Assembly (NCBI GenBank): GCA_036493895.1
Contig: DASXOZ010000017.1
Span: 109,588-173,587, forward strand
Reading direction: 5' to 3'
From: Candidatus Binatia bacterium
GTDB taxonomy: Bacteria; Desulfobacterota; Binatia; UBA1149; CAITLU01
Length of the DNA stretch: 64,000 nucleotides
Under the pieces are notes generated by a model. The model was given only the letters and a program-made list of their open reading frames with translations, did not search any database and was not told the origin of the DNA. This document shows positions 57,655 to 64,000 of the stretch, in pieces. The first letter of the stretch is position 1, and every line of letters begins with the position of its first letter. A program made the position numbers and the translations under genes.

Positions 57655-58236
57655 ATGGGAACCGAGATCAAACGCGGAGTCCTTTACACGCTGGTAACGA
57701 TGGTCTTGTTCGGCGGTATCTACCACGTCGTGGTCTGGGGAATCGCGACCACGCTGTTTCCGCACCAGGCCGAAGGCAGCCTGATCCGCGACGCAAAAGG
57801 CACGGTCATCGGCTCGTCGCTGATCGCGCAGAAGTTCACGCGGCCCGAGTACTTCCAGCCGCGTCCGTCCGCGGTGGACTATAACGCGGCCTCGACGGGG
57901 GCGAGCAACTACGGCCCGACCAATCCCGACCACCTGGCGGCGGTCAGGCAGCGCATCGACGCGATCGTAGCGCAGGAAGGCGTGACGCCGGCGCAGATTC
58001 CGTCCGAGATGGTGACGACGAGCGGCGGCGGGCTCGACCCGGAAATTCCGCCGACCGCGGCGGCGATCCAGGTTGCACGCATCGCACGAGCCCGCCACGT
58101 GTCCGCGGACGAGGTCGGGAGCCTCGTCCAGGCGCACACCGCCGGCCCGTTGCTCGGGATCTTCGGACGCGAGCGTGTCAACGTGCTCGAACTCAACCTC
58201 GACCTCGACCGGCAGCTCGGCAAGGCCTCGCAGTAG
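57655..58236 (+). CDS. kdpC: KdpC, accessory subunit of the Kdp ATPase
   Basis: 193 residues: one N-terminal membrane helix (YTLVTMVLFGGIYHVVVWGI) and a periplasmic domain with SSLIAQKFTRPEYFQPRPSA, ASNYGPTNPDHLAAV and the C-terminal VNVLELNLDLD. KdpC stabilises the complex and raises its affinity for ATP or K+. It lies between kdpA and kdpB, whereas the usual order has kdpB before kdpC. GAGGAATGCC precedes the ATG. Confidence 0.97.
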   Translation: MGTEIKRGVLYTLVTMVLFGGIYHVVVWGIATTLFPHQAEGSLIRDAKGTVIGSSLIAQKFTRPEYFQPRPSAVDYNAASTGASNYGPTNPDHLAAVRQRIDAIVAQEGVTPAQIPSEMVTTSGGGLDPEIPPTAAAIQVARIARARHVSADEVGSLVQAHTAGPLLGIFGRERVNVLELNLDLDRQLGKASQ

Positions 58237-58254
58237 CGGGCAGGGGGAGCTTCG

Positions 58255-60303
58255 ATGGCAAAGACACATGCAATCTCGCTCTGGGAGCCGAACATCCTGC
58301 GTCGGGCGATCATGGACTCCTTCGTCAAGCTGGATCCGCGCGTCCAGGTGCGAAACCCGGTCATGTTCATCGTCGAGATCGGCAGCGCGATCACCACGCT
58401 CGTCTACGCGGGGGAAATCGTCGGTACCGGTGGCCACCAATTGTTTACCGGGCAGGTCGCCGCGTGGCTGTGGTTCACGGTGCTGTTCGCGAACTTCGCC
58501 GAGGCAATGGCCGAAGGCCGAGGCAAGGCCCAGGCCGAGACATTGCGCAAGACCAAGACCGAGACGATCGCAAGGCGCGTGATTTCCGGGGACGAGTTCG
58601 AGGAGATCGCCGCTGCCAGCCTGCGTAAGGGCGACGAGGTCCTCGTCTATACCGGCGACGTGATTCCGGCCGACGGCGAGATCATCGAAGGCATCGCGTC
58701 GGTCGACGAATCCGCGATCACCGGCGAGTCGGCGCCCGTGATCCGCGAATCGGGCGGCGACCGGTCGGCTGTGACCGGTGGCACACGCGTGATCTCCGAC
58801 TGGATCCGCATGCGGGTGACCGCCCAGCCCGGGCACGGCTTCCTCGACCGCATGATCGCACTGGTCGAAGGGGCGGTGCGACAGAAGACGCCGAACGAGA
58901 TGGCGCTGACGATCCTGTTGGCGGTCTTCACGCTGGTCTTCCTGCTCGTCGTCGTGTCGCTGCAGCCGTTCTCGATGTATTTCGGCACGGCGATCTCGAT
59001 ACCGGTGCTCATCTCGCTCCTGGTGTGCCTGATCCCGACGACGATCGGAGCGCTGATCTCGGCGATCGGCATTGCCGGCATGGATCGCCTGGTGCAGCAC
59101 AATGTGCTGGCGATGAGCGGTCGCGCGGTCGAGGCGGCCGGCGATGTCGACACGCTGCTGCTCGACAAAACCGGCACGATCACGCTCGGCAATCGCATGG
59201 CCACCGAGTTCGTGCCGCTTCCGGGTGTTACCGAACAGGCTCTTGTCGATGCAGCGCAGCTGGCATCGCTCAGCGACGAAACCCCGGAAGGCCGCTCCAT
59301 CGTCGTGCTGGCCAAGGAGAGCTACGGACTTCGGGGACGCGACGTCTCCGAACTCGGCGGGCACTTCATCCCGTTCACCGCGCAGACCCGGATGAGCGGC
59401 GTCGACCTGGAAGGAAGCGAGATCCGCAAGGGAGCCGTCGACGCGGTCGTGGCCCACGTCGCGGCGAAGAACGGAAGGGCCTTTCAGGCGCCGCCGGAGT
59501 TGGCGCAGATCGCCGATCGCATCGGCCAGTCCGGGGGCACGCCGCTGGCGGTCGCCAGGAACGAGAAGCTCCTCGGCGTCATTCACCTGAAGGACATCGT
59601 CAAAGGCGGCATCCGGGAGCGGTTCGTCGAACTGCGCAACATGGGCATCCGCACCGTGATGATCACCGGCGACAACCCGGTTACGGCGGCAGCGATCGCT
59701 GCCGAGGCAGGTGTGGACGATTTCCTCGCGCAGGCCACGCCGGAGAACAAGCTGAAGCTGATTCGCAAGGAACAGGCCAGCGGCAAGCTGGTCGCGATGT
59801 GCGGCGACGGCACCAACGACGCTCCGGCACTGGCCCAGGCCGATGTTGGAGTCGCGATGAACACCGGGACCTCGGCTGCCAAGGAAGCCGGCAACATGGT
59901 CGACCTCGACTCGAACCCGACCAAGTTGATCGAGATCGTCGAGATCGGCAAGCAGCTGCTGATCACGCGCGGGGCGCTGACGACGTTCAGCATCGCCAAC
60001 GATGTCGCGAAATACTTCGCGATCATCCCGGCGATGTTCGTGATCGCGTTCCCACAGCTTTCGGTGCTGAATATCATGCACCTGGCGACGCCCGAGTCGG
60101 CCATCCTTTCGGCGGTGATCTTCAACGCCGTCATCATCATAGCGCTGATCCCGCTGGCGCTTCGCGGCGTGCGCTATCGTCCGCTCGGCGCGGCCGCGAT
60201 CCTGAGGCGCAACATGCTGATCTACGGGTTCGGCGGCATCGTGATCCCATTCATCGGCATCAAGGCCATCGACTTGCTGATCACTGCGATGGGGCTGGCA
60301 TGA
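58255..60303 (+). CDS. kdpB: KdpB, P-type ATPase subunit
   Basis: 682-residue P-type ATPase that energises K+ uptake. Phosphorylated Asp304 is in [15 protein letters not shown]; the A-domain TGES is in [15 protein letters not shown]; the hinge is [16 protein letters not shown]. Membrane helices surround a PTTIGAL segment. Length standard. GGGGGAG lies before the ATG. Confidence 0.98.
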   Translation: MAKTHAISLWEPNILRRAIMDSFVKLDPRVQVRNPVMFIVEIGSAITTLVYAGEIVGTGGHQLFTGQVAAWLWFTVLFANFAEAMAEGRGKAQAETLRKTKTETIARRVISGDEFEEIAAASLRKGDEVLVYTGDVIPADGEIIEGIASVDESAITGESAPVIRESGGDRSAVTGGTRVISDWIRMRVTAQPGHGFLDRMIALVEGAVRQKTPNEMALTILLAVFTLVFLLVVVSLQPFSMYFGTAISIPVLISLLVCLIPTTIGALISAIGIAGMDRLVQHNVLAMSGRAVEAAGDVDTLLLDKTGTITLGNRMATEFVPLPGVTEQALVDAAQLASLSDETPEGRSIVVLAKESYGLRGRDVSELGGHFIPFTAQTRMSGVDLEGSEIRKGAVDAVVAHVAAKNGRAFQAPPELAQIADRIGQSGGTPLAVARNEKLLGVIHLKDIVKGGIRERFVELRNMGIRTVMITGDNPVTAAAIAAEAGVDDFLAQATPENKLKLIRKEQASGKLVAMCGDGTNDAPALAQADVGVAMNTGTSAAKEAGNMVDLDSNPTKLIEIVEIGKQLLITRGALTTFSIANDVAKYFAIIPAMFVIAFPQLSVLNIMHLATPESAILSAVIFNAVIIIALIPLALRGVRYRPLGAAAILRRNMLIYGFGGIVIPFIGIKAIDLLITAMGLA

Positions 60304-60461
60304 ACCTCGATGCATCGGGAAACGCCCGCCTTGCGTTTTTTCCGCGAAATCCGCGAAAAGGCCGACGGGCCATGACGACGCCGGCGGCTACGATCCTGGC
60401 GATGCATCGGCGACAGGTGCCGCTGGCGGTGAGACTCAACGATCACCGCGAACTTGCATGA
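60300..60461 (+). CDS. Possible 53-aa protein overlapping the kdpB stop (doubtful)
   Basis: ATGA overlap with kdpB opens a frame [20 protein letters not shown] continuing to a TGA at 60461. It is basic, with no recognised family. The overlap suggests coupling, but coding character is weak. The remaining ~140 bp before ptsN contain nothing that I can identify. Confidence 0.25.
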   Translation: MNLDASGNARLAFFPRNPRKGRRAMTTPAATILAMHRRQVPLAVRLNDHRELA

Positions 60462-60601
60462 TCGCCGGGACCAGAGTTCTCTCTCTTCGATGGCCGCAGC
60501 GCTGGATGCCGCGAGCGCATAGCACCGCCGTTCTCCGGGCGGCGATCGGGGCGGTGGCGGCCCCAGACGCCCCCGCGGGTACCGAACGGCAGAGGAGGAC
60601 C

Positions 60602-61069
60602 ATGCAGTTTTCGCGATTGATCGCGCCGGTGGACGTATTGGTTGGGCTCAAGGTTGCGGACAAGCCGCAGCTCATCAGGGAGGTCGCCAGGCGCCTGGCC
60701 GACCGGTCGGGCCTTCCTGTCGCCGTCGTCGACAGTCTGCTCAACGCGCGCGAGGAGCTCGGCTCGACCGGAGTCGGCCGTGGCGTCGCACTGCCGCATG
60801 CGCGGGTCCCGGGCGCCAAGCAACCGTGCGCAATCTTCGCGAGACTGGCCAAGCCGGTCGATTTCTTGGCCGTCGACGGGCGACCGGTCGATCTCGTGTG
60901 CGCGATCATCGCGCCGGATCAGCCGCGCACGGAGGCGCTGTCCGCGCTGGCCGCGGTCTCGCGCGTGCTGCGCGATCCCGTCGTCGTCGACGCGATCCGC
61001 AAGGCCACGACCCAGGAATCGATTTACGATCAATTGATGGTTGCCGACGCAGCAGTGCCGACTTCCTGA
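60602..61069 (+). CDS. EIIA-Ntr-like (PtsN) phosphocarrier within the kdp operon
   Basis: 155 residues of the PTS EIIA mannitol/fructose-type fold. The phospho-acceptor is His66 in GVGRGVALPHARVPGAKQP. AGAGGAGG is just upstream of the ATG. In E. coli EIIA-Ntr binds KdpD and adjusts kdp expression, so its position between kdpB and kdpD suggests a dedicated regulator. No EI or NPr gene is seen in the window, so it might instead act without phosphorylation. Confidence 0.9.
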   Translation: MQFSRLIAPVDVLVGLKVADKPQLIREVARRLADRSGLPVAVVDSLLNAREELGSTGVGRGVALPHARVPGAKQPCAIFARLAKPVDFLAVDGRPVDLVCAIIAPDQPRTEALSALAAVSRVLRDPVVVDAIRKATTQESIYDQLMVADAAVPTS

Positions 61070-61082
61070 CAGGAGCAGCGCG

Positions 61083-63815
61083 ATGGCGACGTCACGCCCT
61101 GCGCCACGCACGGACGTGCGTCCTTCGCCGGACGCCCTCCTGGCGCGTGCCACGCGGGAGGAGCGGGGGCGCCTCAAGATTTTTCTCGGCGCCGCGCCCG
61201 GCGTCGGCAAGACCTACCAGATGCTGACGATGGCGCAGGCCCGTCGCCGCGACGGCGTCGACGTCGTGATCGGCGTCGTCGAGACGCACGGCCGCAAGGA
61301 GACACTGGCGCTGCTCGGGGATCTCGAGCTGCTTCCGAGGCGCCGCCTCGAGTATCGCGGCCATTCCTTCGACGAGATGGACATCGACGCCATCCTCGCG
61401 CGGCGTCCGCAGCTGGTGCTGATCGACGAGCTGGCGCACACGAACGCCACGGGCAGTCGTCATCCCAAGCGATACCTGGATGTCGAAGAGATTCTCGCCG
61501 CGGGGATCGACGTCTACTCCACGTTGAACATCCAGCACGTCGAAAGCCTGAGCGACATCGTCGCGCAGATCACCGGCGTGCGCGTGCGCGAGACTGTTCC
61601 GGATCGCGTCCTCAACGACGCCGATGACATCGAAGTCGTCGATCTCGCTCCCGAAGACCTGCTGCAGCGCCTTCGCGAGGGCAAGGTCTACGTGCCGGAA
61701 ATGGCCTCGCGCGCGCTCGAGGGCTACTTCGCGCCCGGCAATCTTACGGCGCTGCGCGAGCTCGCGCTTCGGCGTACCGCCCAGCGAGTAGACCAGCAAC
61801 TGCTCAGCCACATGCGCGAGCATGCGATCGCCGGACCGTGGGCGGCGGGGGAACGGGTGCTCGTGTGTCTGAGCGAGCACCCGGGAGGCGCGGCGCTCGT
61901 GCGCTACGGGAAGCGGCTGGCGGACCAGCTGCATGCGTCGTGGGCGGCGATCCACGTGGAGACGGCGGCGAGCACCCGGGTCTCCGAGGCCGAGCGCGAC
62001 CGCATTGCCGAGTCGATGCGACTGGCCGAGCGCCTCGGCGCCGATCCGATCACGGTCTCGGGGTTCGATCCCACCAGCGAGATCCTGGCGTGGGCGCGCG
62101 CCAATAACGTCACGCAGCTCGTCATCGGCAATTCGCAGCGCTCCCGCTGGGCCGAGCTCGTGCGCGGGTCGGTCGTCCGTGCCCTGCTGAGATCGGCGGG
62201 CGACATCAGCGTCCACGTGATGGGCGTCGGCCGGGACGAGGATGCAGACGGGCACGGTTCGCGGATCAAGACGGTCCCGCGGGCGGTGCCCTTCCCCGTC
62301 AGGCACTACGTTGCGGCGGCGATGGCCGTCGCCGCCGCGCTGGTCGCGGCGCTCGTCCTGCAGCCGTGGGTCGGTTTCGCCAACGTCGACCTGATCTTCC
62401 TGACCGCCGTCATCGCGGTGGCGGCGCGCTTCGGCCTGTGGCCTTCGATCGCCGCCAGCATCACCAGCTCGCTGGCCTACAACTTTTTCTTCATCCCGCC
62501 GATCTATACGTTCACGATTTCCGATCCGATGAATCTGGCCGCGCTGTTCCTGTTCACGGTGGTCGCCGTCGTGATCAGCAACCTCGCGGCACGCGTCCAT
62601 GCGCAAGCCGGAATGGCCCACGCCCGCACGGCCACGACGCAGGCGCTCTATGCGTTCAGCCGAAAGCTGGCCGCGGTCGTCGAGATCGAGGATCTCCTTT
62701 GGGCGGCCGCGTACCAGATGGCGTCGATGTTGAAGCTCGACGTCGTGCTCCTGATGCCCGAGGAAGACGTGCTGACGGTCAAGGCGGGCTATCCGCCCGA
62801 GGACCGCATCGACGAGGCGGATCTGGCCGCCGCCAAGTGGGCGTGGGACAAGAACCGGGCGGCCGGGCGAGGCTCCGACAACCTGCCGGGAGCCAAGCGC
62901 CTCTTCCTTCCGCTGCACACGGCCCGGGGTCCCGTGGGTGTGGTCGGGCTTGCCAGCGACCGGGAGGGCCCCTTGCTGACCCCCGACGAACGGCGCCTGC
63001 TCGATGCGCTGCTCGACCAGACCGCGGTCGCGATCGAGCACATGAAACTGACCGAAGACATCGACCAGGCGCGCGTGACGGCGCAGACCGAGCGGCTGCG
63101 CGCAGCGCTGCTGACCTCGCTCTCGCACGACCTGAAGACACCGCTCGCGTCGATCATCGGTGCGGCCAGCTCGCTGCAGCAGTATGCGGATCTCTACGAC
63201 GCCGAGACGCGTCGCGACCTGGTCGCGATGATCCACGACGAAGCAGACCGGCTGAACCGTTTCGTGCACAATCTGCTGGACATGACGCGCCTGGAATCGG
63301 GGCACATTGAGCTGCTGACGGAGTCGGTGGACCTCGGGGAAGTCGTCGGGGCCGCTCTTCAGCGCACGGCCCGGGTGCTGGAGCACCACAAGATCGAAGT
63401 GGACCTCGTTTCGGACATCCCGATGCTTCGCCTTGACGTGGTGCTGATCGAGCAGGTGCTGTTCAACCTGCTCGACAACGCGGCAAAGTACGCCCCGACG
63501 GGATCGGTCGTCAGCATCCGCGGGCGACGCAATCCCGATGGCGTGTCACTGGAGGTCGCCGACGAAGGACCGGGAATTCCGCAGGAGGAGCTGGAGTCGG
63601 TATTCGAGAAATTCTATCGGGTAAAGGGCGGCGACCGCAGACGCGTCGGAACCGGCCTCGGCCTGGCGGTCTGTCGCGGATTCGTGGAGGCTCTCGGCGG
63701 TACCATTGACGCCGGCAATCGCAGCGATCGTTCGGGTGCCGTATTCACCATCCGGTTCCCCGCCAGCATCGAGGTCGAGTTGCCTCGCGAGCCGGCGGCG
63801 GCGGCGAGCGCATGA
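61083..63815 (+). CDS. kdpD: KdpD osmosensitive potassium sensor kinase
   Basis: 910 residues with complete KdpD architecture: N-terminal KdpD domain with Walker A GAAPGVGKTYQM and LVLIDELAHTN, USP domain (about 250-370), four membrane helices (DUF4118, about 405-505), GAF, HisKA with His682 in SLSHDLKTPLASI, and HATPase_c with NLLDNAAKY and GTGLGLAVCRG. It controls kdp transcription through KdpE. AGGAG precedes the ATG, and its TGA overlaps the kdpE ATG. Confidence 0.97.
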   Translation: MATSRPAPRTDVRPSPDALLARATREERGRLKIFLGAAPGVGKTYQMLTMAQARRRDGVDVVIGVVETHGRKETLALLGDLELLPRRRLEYRGHSFDEMDIDAILARRPQLVLIDELAHTNATGSRHPKRYLDVEEILAAGIDVYSTLNIQHVESLSDIVAQITGVRVRETVPDRVLNDADDIEVVDLAPEDLLQRLREGKVYVPEMASRALEGYFAPGNLTALRELALRRTAQRVDQQLLSHMREHAIAGPWAAGERVLVCLSEHPGGAALVRYGKRLADQLHASWAAIHVETAASTRVSEAERDRIAESMRLAERLGADPITVSGFDPTSEILAWARANNVTQLVIGNSQRSRWAELVRGSVVRALLRSAGDISVHVMGVGRDEDADGHGSRIKTVPRAVPFPVRHYVAAAMAVAAALVAALVLQPWVGFANVDLIFLTAVIAVAARFGLWPSIAASITSSLAYNFFFIPPIYTFTISDPMNLAALFLFTVVAVVISNLAARVHAQAGMAHARTATTQALYAFSRKLAAVVEIEDLLWAAAYQMASMLKLDVVLLMPEEDVLTVKAGYPPEDRIDEADLAAAKWAWDKNRAAGRGSDNLPGAKRLFLPLHTARGPVGVVGLASDREGPLLTPDERRLLDALLDQTAVAIEHMKLTEDIDQARVTAQTERLRAALLTSLSHDLKTPLASIIGAASSLQQYADLYDAETRRDLVAMIHDEADRLNRFVHNLLDMTRLESGHIELLTESVDLGEVVGAALQRTARVLEHHKIEVDLVSDIPMLRLDVVLIEQVLFNLLDNAAKYAPTGSVVSIRGRRNPDGVSLEVADEGPGIPQEELESVFEKFYRVKGGDRRRVGTGLGLAVCRGFVEALGGTIDAGNRSDRSGAVFTIRFPASIEVELPREPAAAASA

Positions 63816-64000
63816 GTTCTCCCGGCACTCCCGTCCTGGTCGTCGATGACGAGCCCGCCATCCTTCGGCTGCTTCGAACCAGCCTTTCGGCCCAGGGGTT
63901 CCAGGTGCTCGAAGCGGAGAACGGCGCAGGCGCGCTCGAAATGCTCCGCTCGGCCAAGCCCGACGTCCTGCTGCTCGACCTCGGTCTTCCCGACGTCGAC
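63812..64000 (+). CDS. kdpE: KdpE response regulator (partial, runs off window)
   Basis: The 63 visible codons form the start of a receiver domain: VLVVDDEPAILRLLRTSL and the phospho-acceptor Asp in VLLLDLGLPDVD. A four-base overlap (ATGA) with kdpD indicates coupled translation. The OmpR-type DNA-binding domain lies beyond the window. Confidence 0.93.
   Translation, partial: MSSPGTPVLVVDDEPAILRLLRTSLSAQGFQVLEAENGAGALEMLRSAKPDVLLLDLGLPDVD

Noticed and set aside
57445..60315. A 956-codon minus-strand frame
   Set aside because: Antisense to kdpC and kdpB, His/Arg/Asp-rich with no domain.

Overview
The window is GC-rich (roughly two-thirds G+C by eye), Gram-negative-type bacterial DNA. Supporting this are the tig-clpP-clpX-lon block, an Lpp-like lipobox protein, c-type cytochrome and Kdp potassium ATPase genes, and many secreted proteins with 'deltaproteobacterial' cysteine repeats (the DUF4215/Myxococcus disulfide-repeat type) and dockerin-like motifs. 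I infer a Myxococcota/Desulfobacterota/Binatota-like organism, probably environmental; the exact phylum cannot be read from the window.

Layout. 1-2.7 kb: 3' part of an acetolactate synthase gene (truncated by the window edge) with a striking 30-bp tandem repeat in its leader, a CoA-binding protein and a GNAT acetyltransferase. 2.9-8.3 kb: aminopeptidase N, a YhbY RNA-binding protein, an acyl-CoA dehydrogenase and two small membrane proteins. 8.3-13.1 kb: one very large secreted mosaic protein (beta-helix, 19 cysteine repeats, Pro/Ala linker, propeller-like repeats). 13.1-29.2 kb: ordinary accessory metabolism and regulation (HAD phosphatases, a TetR plus ferritin-like diiron pair, a second TetR, a CHASE/PAS histidine kinase with its response regulator, a GH1 glycosidase, acyl-CoA synthetase, enoyl-CoA hydratase, a royal-jelly-like protein with a quinone oxidoreductase). 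29.4-33.0 kb: a four-gene carbamoyltransferase / SxtJ-like / DUF5989 / SGNH-hydrolase cassette. 33.2-39.2 kb: tRNA-Leu(TAG), then trigger factor, ClpP, ClpX and Lon, the protein quality-control block.

39.3-44.75 kb is a small integrated element in tRNA-Val(TAC). A tyrosine integrase whose 3' end runs antisense into the tRNA, an AlpA-type DNA-binding protein, and a perfect 51-bp direct repeat (39324-39374 and 44700-44750) define its ends. Its cargo is two secreted DUF1566 (Lcl C-terminal) proteins separated by related non-coding repeats, plus a scrambled GGDEF gene with pieces on opposite strands and a start-less reading frame.

44.75-53 kb is rich in secreted proteins: two nearly identical 147-aa coiled-coil proteins in a ~590-bp direct duplication that brackets a dockerin-like surface protein, a sialate-O-acetylesterase-like protein, a c'-type cytochrome and a LamG-dockerin protein. 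A Cys-containing dockerin-like EF-hand motif recurs in four proteins of this stretch, inside and outside the element.

53.1-64 kb is a Kdp potassium locus with unusual architecture: a kinase-less KdpD-like sensor, an SMR-type transporter and a 66-aa protein that joins one membrane helix to a KdpC-like tail, all ahead of an operon-like series encoding a 27-aa membrane peptide, kdpF, kdpA, kdpC, kdpB (C before B), an EIIA-Ntr-like phosphocarrier, kdpD and the start of kdpE. The phosphocarrier placed between pump and sensor fits the known control of KdpD by EIIA-Ntr in enterics. I regard the Kdp-associated small proteins, the GNRA-hairpin repeat leader and the tRNA-Val element as the most interesting material here.
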